In this document: in pieces, positions 17,882 to 25,682 of the stretch | Layout of the letters: every line of letters starts with the position of its first letter | Position numbering within the stretch: the first letter of the stretch is position 1 | DNA from: an uncultured Dehalococcoidia bacterium | GTDB lineage: Bacteria > Chloroflexota > Dehalococcoidia > Lucifugimonadales > Australimonadaceae | Assembly (NCBI GenBank): GCA_937901475.1 | Contig: CALGTL010000143.1 | Coordinates: forward strand, 1-32,187 | Reading direction: 5' to 3' | DNA length: 32,187 bases | Notes under the pieces: generated by a model | The model's input: only the letters and a program-made list of their open reading frames with translations | The model's database searches: none | Told to the model about the DNA's origin: nothing | Program-made: the position numbers and the translations under genes

Positions 17882-18637
17882 ATGGCCCTTCTCAGCGAAG
17901 ACGACCGAAAGGTCCTCACAGAAAGATTCCGAGAAACACTAGAGAAAGACGTCAAAGTCAGGCTCTTCACCCAGTCAGATGCTCGAGGGCTTTTGCTCCT
18001 TCCAGGGCAAGAGCAGGCGCCTAGCAACGAGTCCATGAAGATGACTCGCGAATTGATGGAAGAGCTCATTGGCATGTCTCCCAAGCTAAGTCTCGAAGTT
18101 TTCGATGCTTTCAACGAGGGTGCTGATGAAGCTAAACGCCTACAGATAGAGCAAATCCCTGCGATCATCCTAGGTGATGATGATGAGGGCAGGATTCGTT
18201 TCTATGGTGCGCCAGTCGGCAACGAATTCCCGACCATTCTTACGGGGATCGAGGCCTTGTCCAAGGGCGGCCCTATGTTGAGGGGCGCAGTGGCGGATGC
18301 GGCACGTAATCTCATCGACCAACAGGTGCACCTGAGAGTGTTCGTCACCCCTACCTGACCGCACTGCCCTCGTGTGGCCCGTGCGGCCCACGCAATCGCA
18401 ATGGCGAACTCCAATGTCAAGGCAGAGGTCGTTGAGTGCCAGGAGTTCCCTGAAATGGCTCAGGCCTTTCAGGTGTCTGGTGTACCGAAGACTGTGATTA
18501 ACGATAGTGCTGAATTCGTTGGTGCTATTCCTGACGAGCTATTCATCAATGCAATTCTTCAAGCCATCGGTAAGGAAGAGGTTGACTGGGCGGCCGAGGA
18601 AGAGGATGACGCAGAGAAGCCCTCGTCCATCAGTTAA
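17882..18637 (+). CDS. Protein disulfide oxidoreductase (PDO, two thioredoxin folds), predicted selenoprotein with UPHC active site; TGA 18356-18358 read as Sec
   Basis: In-frame join of track ORFs 17861..18358 and 18374..18637: ...IEQIPAIILGDDDEGRIRFYGAPVGNEFPTILTGIEALSKGGP...QVHLRVFVTPT(U)PHCPRVARAAHAIAMANSNVKAEVVECQEFPEMAQAFQVSGVPKTVINDSAEFVGAIPDELFINAILQAIG. ATG 17882 preceded by GGAG. Confidence 0.88.
18372..18393 (+). promoter_or_regulatory. Candidate bacterial SECIS hairpin downstream of the PDO UGA
   Basis: GTGTGGCC-CGTGC-GGCCCACGC: 8 bp with one bulged C and one G-U; loop starts after 21 nt from the TGA, with G at the second loop position. Confidence 0.55.
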
Positions 18638-18662
18638 TCCTCAGCGCAGTTGATAGAACATA

Positions 18663-18694
18663 AAAGCGCCCCGGTTGATTAACCAGGGCGCTTT
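18663..18694. terminator. Bidirectional terminator between the convergent PDO and Rieske genes
   Basis: AAAGCGCCC...GGGCGCTTT 9-bp stem, one mismatch, inner GGTT/AACC, loop gatt. Confidence 0.8.
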
Positions 18695-19986
18695 GGCATT
18701 GCTATGTTCGTCACAGCCGTGGGGTCCGTAGGTTTAGCATCTTTCCACGTAGCGATAACTTCGTTAATAATGGCGATTGCGTCCTCGGGTTCTCCATGCT
18801 GAAAGGAAATGTGTGTAGTGTTCTGCGCACCGGGACCAACAGCGATGGTCCCGAAGAAATCATGTACCGGCAAAGGAAGTGATACGTTGGTCGCCGGGTC
18901 GCGCACGATACACATCGGGTCTTTGTTTTCCGCAACAAGCGCTGCTTGCTCTTTCAACATCCGACGCAGAAGGATTACTCCTGTGTCGCTCTCACCCAGA
19001 GTTTCCTTAGTGCGGTCGACAACCCTCCCCTGACCTATCCACGCAACGATGTCTTGGTTGACCACGTGGCTCGTCCGAAGCAGGCCTTTCTCGTCGTACA
19101 TTGCACCGTACCAATAGGGAATGCTCGATTGATGCGGCGGCTCATGGCCAGGCGCCACGCGGTTGAGGAACCACATAACACTAAGGGTGTTCTCGTCGTC
19201 GATAGGCACACGCCACTCGAAGTGGCAAGAATACGTATGCCCTATGAACAACGCGTAGGGGAACAGGCAAACCCGTCCCCTAACCCAGTTTTCATCCTCT
19301 TCGCTCGAACCCTGCACCACTCGCCGGTAGATCATTCCGTAGTCGAATGGGTCAGCACCGATTTTGAGGTGAGGAGGGGGTTTCCCAAATACAGTGTCTA
19401 CATTTAGCTGCTGTGCCCAGTAGGCATGGAGCCACTCCACATGCACGGGGTCGATCGAATTCTCCTGCGCTTGGAACCAATTGCAGGGCAAAAGGGTGAT
19501 GCATATATCCACAAATCCGTCATCGTGCATAAACGGAGACCAGTTCGGAACCAGAGGCGCAGGCTGTGGCCCCAGGTACGCCCAAAGTAAACCAGCCTTG
19601 GGCTCCACGGGGTAACCCACGACCTTCACCTTCTCTTTGAATCTTCCTTCAGGGCGTACCGTTTCCTCGAACGGTTGCTCAATACATTGGCCTGTCTTAT
19701 CAAACATCCATCCGTGATACATACAACGGAGGCCGTTTTCTTCGGGGATTCCATAGCTCAAATCCACCCGGCGATGCGGGCAAAAGCGGCCGAGCAAACC
19801 ATAAGCCCCTGAACGGTCGCGATATAGCACTAAATCTTCGCCAAGCAAACGAACAGCCTTGGTAGGGCGCTCGTCCAACTCAGCAACCGGCGCAATCGGG
19901 TGCCAATGTCTGCGCAAGTACTCACCCATGGGAGTGCCTGAGCTAACCTCAGTAAAGAATTTGTTTTCGGCTTCCGTAAGCATCAT
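18679..19986 (-). CDS. Rieske [2Fe-2S] aromatic ring-hydroxylating oxygenase-like protein
   Basis: CPHRRVDLSYGIPEENGLRCMYHGW Rieske motif (CxH...CxxH); mononuclear iron-site-like QENSIDPVHVEWLH. Start assigned to MMLTEAENKF (aggaggg just upstream); the 20229 track start runs into the tRNA. Confidence 0.9.
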   Translation of the reverse strand: MMLTEAENKFFTEVSSGTPMGEYLRRHWHPIAPVAELDERPTKAVRLLGEDLVLYRDRSGAYGLLGRFCPHRRVDLSYGIPEENGLRCMYHGWMFDKTGQCIEQPFEETVRPEGRFKEKVKVVGYPVEPKAGLLWAYLGPQPAPLVPNWSPFMHDDGFVDICITLLPCNWFQAQENSIDPVHVEWLHAYWAQQLNVDTVFGKPPPHLKIGADPFDYGMIYRRVVQGSSEEDENWVRGRVCLFPYALFIGHTYSCHFEWRVPIDDENTLSVMWFLNRVAPGHEPPHQSSIPYWYGAMYDEKGLLRTSHVVNQDIVAWIGQGRVVDRTKETLGESDTGVILLRRMLKEQAALVAENKDPMCIVRDPATNVSLPLPVHDFFGTIAVGPGAQNTTHISFQHGEPEDAIAIINEVIATWKDAKPTDPTAVTNIAMPKRPG

Positions 19987-20137
19987 CCCTCCTGCGCGAG
20001 AATGGCCATTATCAGGATAGGCATGGGCACGAACAAGCCTCTCAGCCGGTGATACGTGGCAAATAGAGTAGACGACATCTTTGCTTTGAGTGCGCCTGGA
20101 GGCAACGAGATGTATTGATTCGGGAGTCATAGCAAAC

Positions 20138-20170
20138 AAAAAAGCCCTCGTCGCGAGGACGAGAGCTTTT
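20138..20170 (-). terminator. Intrinsic terminator of tRNA-Pro
   Basis: Minus strand AAAAGCtCTCGTCctcgcGACGAGgGCTTTTTT: GC-rich stem with terminal T-run. Confidence 0.75.
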
Positions 20171-20184
20171 AAACTGCTAAAAAA

Positions 20185-20261
20185 TGGTCGGGGTGATTGG
20201 ATTCGAACCAACGGCCTCCTGCACCCCATGCAGGCGCGCTACCGGGCTGCGCCACACCCCG
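20185..20261 (-). tRNA. tRNA-Pro (anticodon GGG)
   Basis: Minus strand CGGGGTGTGGCGCAGCCCGGTAGCGCGCCTGCATGGGGTGCAGGAGGCCGTTGGTTCGAATCCAATCACCCCGACCA: cloverleaf with acceptor CGGGGTG/CACCCCG, anticodon stem CCTGC/GCAGG, loop ATGGGGT, GGTTCGAATCC T-arm, encoded CCA. Confidence 0.96.
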
Positions 20262-20349
20262 ACTAAGCTCTCACTGTAGCACAGAAAACGTGGACCCTTC
20301 AATGCTGGCCTATCAGGTCATTGCCTGCTTCCCGATGCTATAATTGTCA

Positions 20350-20391
20350 CTCCGTGGAGTTACTGATGCTCCACTATCAACCCGGACGGAG
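20350..20391 (+). promoter_or_regulatory. Possible structured prfB leader
   Basis: Nested stems CTCCG/CGGAG (350-354/387-391) and TGGAG/CTCCA (355-359/369-373); the outer 3' arm overlaps the GGAGAG Shine-Dalgarno. Confidence 0.4.
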
Positions 20392-20397
20392 AGCACT

Positions 20398-21499
20398 ATG
20401 GACGAGCTTCGCGATGCACTCGCCAACCTAGTTCAGCACATCGCCGGGATTATGGTGCGACTTTGACATTGCTAACAAGGTCATCGAAGCCAATCGGCTC
20501 GAGAAGCTAGCCTCTGAATCCGATTTCTGGAACGACTCACAGCAGGCGCAGGCAACCATGCGGCACCTCGCCCAGCTCAAGGGAACTATCGAAGGCTGGA
20601 GTGGTTTTGAAGAGCGGCTCAGGACCACCCATGAATTCATCGACCTAGCCATTGAATCCAGCGACAGCACCATGCTTGCCGACCTAGCCCTTGAAGGAGA
20701 GGCACTTCTCGCGGAAGCCGAAGAGCGCGAATTCGAGCTTGTCCTCTCAGGGGAATTCGACACTCGTAATGCCATCTTGGCCATCCATGCGGGTGCTGGA
20801 GGCACTGATTCCCAAGACTGGGCTCAGATTCTTTTCCGCATGTACATCCGTTGGGCTGAGCGCAGCGGCTACAAAGCAGAGATTCTGGATCTGTCTGAAG
20901 GTGAAGAAGCCGGAATCAAGAGCGTCACTATCGAGATTACGGGGAAGCATGCCTACGGCTACGCCAAGGCAGAGCGTGGCGTTCACCGACTCGTACGACT
21001 ATCACCGTTCGACTCTGCCCATGCCCGCCACACCTCGTTCGCGCTAGTCGAGGTTCTCCCGGAAGCCGAGGGCGAAGTTGATGTTCAAATCAATCCAGAT
21101 GACCTCAAGATTGATGTCTTCAAAGCTTCTGGCGCAGGCGGGCAGCACGTTCAAAAGAACTCCACCGCAGTCCGTATCACCCATGGACCAAGCGGACTTG
21201 TAGTCTCTTGCCAGAATGAGCGCTCCCAGCTCCAGAACAAAGAAGTTGCGCTCAGGATCCTTCGATCTCGCCTGATGGAGATTGCCGTACGTGAGCGCCT
21301 AGAGGAACGCGCCAAACTCAAAGGCGACCACATTGCCGCAGGATGGGGCAACCAGATTCGCAGTTATATTCTCCACCCATACAAGATGATTAAAGACCAC
21401 CGCACGGGGTTTGAGAGTACCAATCCTGAATTGGTGCTCGATGGGGAACTCGATCCCCTAATGCGAGCTTACTTGTTATTGAGCGTGGAAAGAGAATAA
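20398..21499 (+). CDS. prfB: Peptide chain release factor 2, +1 programmed frameshift at CTT TGA C (20461-20467)
   Basis: Frame 0: ATG at 20398, MDELRDALANLVQHIAGIMVRL then TGA 20464-20466; +1 frame from GAC 20465: DIANKVIEANRLEKLASESDFWNDSQQAQ..., GGQHVQKNSTAVRITH, SPF motif RLSPFDSAHARHTSF. Confidence 0.95.
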
Positions 21500-21518
21500 A
21501 TTTCTCTGCTATACGACA

Positions 21519-21553
21519 GGTAGCAGGATATTTTCTTATTACTGCCTGCTACC
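21519..21553 (+). terminator. Inverted repeat downstream of prfB, possible terminator
   Basis: GGTAGCAGG (21519-21527) and CCTGCTACC (21545-21553). Confidence 0.45.
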
Positions 21554-22182
21554 GCCCACGCGCTTTTTCTCAAAACCCAGCTCATCTTGAACCTGGAGTT
21601 CCCGTAATAAACGGCCGTGCTTATGGTCGTTATCAAGTCCAGCAAATCTGGTGTGGAGCAAGCGCGGCAATTTCCCTCTGCTATCACGCTCCGGGTTACG
21701 TACTGGCGAAGGAGAGAATCCCGCGTTCTTGATTGGCTCGATAGCTGCTTTTTTCTTATATAAAGAAGTCATAGGAGAATGCGGGTAATAATACAAAAAC
21801 AGGACATCCATAATGAGTCGTCTCTCTCAGACTCGTAGTTCTGGGTCTCAGGCAGAGCCCCTGACTAACCTAGAAGCGTCGTATTGCTGTTCTGAATCTC
21901 CTATGCAATCGAGATGCTCAGGGCCATGTCCAGGCCTATTTGCTCCAAAGGCAGGTTTTCGACGGCCTATATTCCTGAATGATCCGCAGGGCTCCTTATA
22001 GGCAAGGTGCTACCAGTACCGAACTGACCCCAACTATCGGGTCCCACGATGGGAGTGAGACACCTAGACAGTTGCCTCTTGTATACCATCATACTAGTGG
22101 GAACAATCACTCCAAGTTCTTTTTCGCTCGCGGGCTTAAACGACTTGTGTGGCTCACTTTTCGAACCGCTACCGGACATTGC

Positions 22183-23946
22183 ATGCAGAAGTTACTGAAG
22201 CTGGCATTCCTAAGCCACCCTACACTCGTCGCGACTACAGTCGTCGTGAGCGTCCTTGTGGCATTTATTGAAGGGGCAGGTCTTGCGTTGATTTTGCCAA
22301 TCATCGAAGGCCTCGGGAAGCCAGAGTTAGTTAGACCAGAGCATCCGTTTTCCGAGGTAGTTTTCCGCGTTTTGACGCCCCTCGGCATACCATTTTCGAC
22401 CACGGCCCTAGTACTAGTTGGCTTAGCATTGTTCAGTTTCCAGAGTTTCTTGCTGTTCGTGAAGACAGTAACGACTGTCAAAGTTAGAGTCGCACTCGAG
22501 GCAAAGATGAGAACGAAATTGTTCGCGTCTTTGATGGCAGCCCCGATTTCCTACTTCGACAGTCAGCACCTCGGGCGTTTCACCAACGCTATCACTACCG
22601 AAACAAACCGTGCCAGCACCGCAGTGTTACAGCTCCTGAATGCGCTAGTCGCCGCGATGCTCATATCCGTATACCTGGCAACAGCAATCATCATTTCCTG
22701 GCAGCTTTCAATCGTTGCTGTGGGGTTAGTGGGGGCAATAGCACTCGTCGCACGCCAAACAGGGGATCTTAAGCAGCGCGGTAAGCGTATGACCGAAGCG
22801 AACACCGCGTTGAAAACCACTACGGTGGAGTACTTATCTGCGGTGCGTGACGTCAGTGCCATGGGACTGGAAGATCACGCCAACAAGGTTTTCATGCGAG
22901 TATCGCGCGGAGTCGCGCATGAACTCGTGGCTATTGAGCGGGTCATTGCAGGTTTCCGTTCTGTCTACGAAGTAGCAGCTGTCGTAATCATCGCGACGTT
23001 ACTTGCGCTGGCAGTTTTGGTGCTAGATATTCAAACGGCTGCAGTGGTTGCCTTTTTCATACTTCTATTTAGGCTTTCTCCTCGGCTTATTCTCCTGCAG
23101 AGCAACTTGTATCAATACGTAAGCGCAGTCCCAGGGTATAGGGAACTCGAACGTCTCCATGCGGAGGCACAGACAAATTGGGAGCCCGGCCAAGTTCACA
23201 CTAAGCCCGCAAAGCTTTCCGATGCCATCGAATTTCGAAAGGTGACATTCAGCTACGATGGCCTTAGTAATGCTCTTGATACGATAGACCTCCTCGTGCA
23301 GCAGGGGACAACGGTGGGGATTGTTGGCGGATCAGGGGCAGGCAAATCCACTATAGTAAATCTACTACTCCGGTTCGATGACCCCACCGCTGGCCGTGTT
23401 TTAGTAGATGGTGTAGACCTGCGTGAAATCGATGTTTATTCCTGGCGTTCCCTCATTGGGTTCGTTGGCCAGGAGCCTTTTCTTTTCCATGAATCCATCG
23501 CTCACAATCTCTCACTGGCTAATCCGACAGCAACAAACGTAGACATTCAAGCTGCTGCCAAGCAAGCAGGAGCTCATGCGTCCATCCAAGAACTTCCCGA
23601 TGGCTATGCAACCGTCCTTGGGGATAGGGGAGCACTGCTCTCGGGCGGCCTACGTCAACGCCTCGCAATTGCGCGTGCTCTAGTGCGCAATCCACAGGTA
23701 CTTTTACTCGATGAAGCGACCAGTAATCTTGATGCCCATTCTCAGGATGCGATTCAAGAGGCCATTCACGCCATGCATGGAAAGCGTACGGTGATTATCG
23801 TGGCGCACCGGCTTTCCACTATTCGTGCCTGCGATGTCATCGTCGTTTTAGAGAAGGGGAGGATTCTAGAAACAGGCACTCATGAATCCTTGCTTCGCAA
23901 GGGTGGTCAATATGCCAAATTCTATTCAGCCGAAACAGGAGAGTAG
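22183..23946 (+). CDS. ABC transporter, fused permease/ATPase (MsbA/LmrA-type exporter)
   Basis: N-terminal TM domain; Walker A GIVGGSGAGKST, signature LSGGLRQRLAIARAL, Walker B VLLLDEATSNLD, H-loop VAHRLSTI. Start at 22183 (MQKLLKLAF) is likelier than 21979. Confidence 0.93.
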   Translation: MQKLLKLAFLSHPTLVATTVVVSVLVAFIEGAGLALILPIIEGLGKPELVRPEHPFSEVVFRVLTPLGIPFSTTALVLVGLALFSFQSFLLFVKTVTTVKVRVALEAKMRTKLFASLMAAPISYFDSQHLGRFTNAITTETNRASTAVLQLLNALVAAMLISVYLATAIIISWQLSIVAVGLVGAIALVARQTGDLKQRGKRMTEANTALKTTTVEYLSAVRDVSAMGLEDHANKVFMRVSRGVAHELVAIERVIAGFRSVYEVAAVVIIATLLALAVLVLDIQTAAVVAFFILLFRLSPRLILLQSNLYQYVSAVPGYRELERLHAEAQTNWEPGQVHTKPAKLSDAIEFRKVTFSYDGLSNALDTIDLLVQQGTTVGIVGGSGAGKSTIVNLLLRFDDPTAGRVLVDGVDLREIDVYSWRSLIGFVGQEPFLFHESIAHNLSLANPTATNVDIQAAAKQAGAHASIQELPDGYATVLGDRGALLSGGLRQRLAIARALVRNPQVLLLDEATSNLDAHSQDAIQEAIHAMHGKRTVIIVAHRLSTIRACDVIVVLEKGRILETGTHESLLRKGGQYAKFYSAETGE

Positions 23947-24166
23947 GCAGCAGTTAGCAGTGGATACTCCGCATCCGGATGCGATGAACCGGCAAGTCAA
24001 GCTCCAACGCAGCGGGGTATAAGTTCCTTGCCTCTGTTGCCCAATAAGCGCTACTCGTGCGCCCCGGAGTACCAGCTCAATAGGGTTCTTTCACCTCGGT
24101 GTACCGTCCCGTTTCACAGGAACGCAGCGTAGACTGTTGCTCCAAAGTCTTGCACTGGAGTTACTC

Positions 24167-25252
24167 ATGTCTGCAATTGAAGGCATAGTCGTCGTCGTTA
24201 TCGCGCGCGACGCCTCGCCCCAGGATGTTGAAAAAGTTCAATCAGTTTCGCCTGAGCAGTTAGAGGTCGTTCCTCTGTGGCGAAGCTTGCGGCCTGATAC
24301 GGCTCGGTATTTTCCAGAAACTCACATCAAGCGGTTTGAACGTCCTGATGTCTGGATGCCAGATCTGCCTAAAGAGGAGCTCGATCGGGTTCTTCGGGAA
24401 GCGCAGGTGGCGTTCTGTGGCGGAGTCCACCCTTCTGATTTGCTCAGTCGGATGCCGAATGTGCAGTGGGCACACTTCAGCATGGCTGGACTTTCCAGCA
24501 TCCAACATTCCCAATTCTGGAGGTCCAAGATAGACGTTACGACGTCCCGTGGGTATACGGGAGCCAGGTCCATCGCAGAGATGGCGGTATTCGGTGGGAT
24601 GATGATTGCCAAAAGCTTCCAAGTAGCAGTGCGGCAGACGGATGTCCAGCATTACGACGGGAAAGCGTTCCCGCCTGCAAAGTTAGCCCAAGGGAAAACA
24701 ATGGGGGTAATAGGGCTTGGCGGCATCGGCACCAACGTGGCAAAGCTAGCCACCGGCATCGGTATGCGAGTCGTCGGCAGCAGGCGGTCGACTACGAAGC
24801 GGGGGCCAGATTCTGAAGGTGTGGTCGACGAAGTGTTTCCCCCTTCTGAACTAAAAGAAATGCTGAGCGCCTGCGATTTCGTGGTAGTTTGCGCACCAGC
24901 GACTCCAGAGACTATTGGCATGTTCACCGCGGAAGTGTTCTCCGAAGTCAAGCCAGGATCCATTTTCATCAACGTGGCTCGCGGCGAAATTGTCGACGAA
25001 AGCGCGATGATAGCCGCGTTGGAAACCGGACGCTTGGCCGGCGCCTACTTAGATGTGTTTCAGGGAAGCGAGGAAGGCGAGAAGCCACCGGCAGCGCTGA
25101 TGGCGCTGCCGAATGTGGTAATCACCCCCCACATCGCGGTTCGAGCCGACGTGCCTCAGGCCTTCTCATTAGACTTATTCTGCCAGAGTCTGCGGAAGTT
25201 TCTAAACGGAGAGCAGATTGACAACTTGGTGGACTGGGATCGTGGGTACTAG
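24167..25252 (+). CDS. D-isomer-specific 2-hydroxyacid dehydrogenase
   Basis: MGVIGLGGIGTNVAKLATGIGMRVVGSRR, ATPETIGMFTAEVFSEVKPGSIFINVARGEIVDESAMIAALETGRLAGAYLDVF, NVVITPHIA. GGAG upstream of ATG 24167. Confidence 0.92.
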   Translation: MSAIEGIVVVVIARDASPQDVEKVQSVSPEQLEVVPLWRSLRPDTARYFPETHIKRFERPDVWMPDLPKEELDRVLREAQVAFCGGVHPSDLLSRMPNVQWAHFSMAGLSSIQHSQFWRSKIDVTTSRGYTGARSIAEMAVFGGMMIAKSFQVAVRQTDVQHYDGKAFPPAKLAQGKTMGVIGLGGIGTNVAKLATGIGMRVVGSRRSTTKRGPDSEGVVDEVFPPSELKEMLSACDFVVVCAPATPETIGMFTAEVFSEVKPGSIFINVARGEIVDESAMIAALETGRLAGAYLDVFQGSEEGEKPPAALMALPNVVITPHIAVRADVPQAFSLDLFCQSLRKFLNGEQIDNLVDWDRGY

Positions 25253-25274
25253 GAAAGCGCCCGCGTTTAATTAA

Positions 25275-25601
25275 TCAGTTTGTAACGCTTACAACCATAG
25301 GCAGGGGTTCCTGTGCACGGCGCAAAGCCCGGTGAACCGTTCGGGGGCTGACGTGAAACCGTTTTGCCACCTGGAACACGCTTAATTTCTCTGATTCGTA
25401 CGCCTTCTGAAGTTCGAGATCTCTCCCCTGGCGACGGTAAGCCTGGTACCAGGCGGGGTTGTCGAATTTGCACTGCGGAAGCGTGCATGAGAGGCATGAT
25501 GCGGATGCTTCGCACCCTGTGTCGGCATAGTGCACTTGCTCAGGTAGGCCATCGAGCAAAGGATCGTGGCGGCTGCGGTAGGCTTTGGGATAGTTGCGCA
25601 T
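25275..25601 (-). CDS. Small protein with Cys cluster and C-terminal helix-turn-helix
   Basis: YADTGCEASASCLSCTLPQCKFDNPAWY (C-x5-C-x2-C-x4-C) then LSVFQVAKRFHVSPRTVHRALRRAQ HTH. AGGAGG upstream of ATG 25601. Confidence 0.75.
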   Translation of the reverse strand: MRNYPKAYRSRHDPLLDGLPEQVHYADTGCEASASCLSCTLPQCKFDNPAWYQAYRRQGRDLELQKAYESEKLSVFQVAKRFHVSPRTVHRALRRAQEPLPMVVSVTN

Positions 25602-25682
25602 TTGTGGTCTCCCTCCTGTCATTCATTCGGTAGGCAACAATTCTTGGCTCTGTACTAGTGTGTCGTCGCTTTAGGGGCAGAC

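Noticed and set aside
18356-18358. Interpretation of the TGA as a nonsense mutation/pseudogene or as the boundary of two genes
   Set aside because: Frame and homology continue seamlessly, the position equals the catalytic Cys, and SelD plus a SECIS-like hairpin are present. The second ORF's only nearby start (GTG 18374) lies inside the conserved helix. Not formally excluded without selA/selB/selC.
19987-20229. N-terminal extension of the Rieske ORF in the track
   Set aside because: It runs through the tRNA-Pro terminator and into the tRNA; a better start with aggaggg is at 19986.
20464-20466. prfB TGA as a disabling stop or a third Sec codon
   Set aside because: Homology switches to the +1 frame exactly at the well-known RF2 CTTTGAC site, so it is programmed frameshifting.
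21979-22182. N-terminal extension of the ABC exporter
   Set aside because: Low similarity to exporter N-termini; the TM domain begins after M at 22183.
23971-23982. GCATCCGGATGC 12-bp palindrome downstream of the ABC exporter
   Set aside because: Too short and isolated to assign a function.
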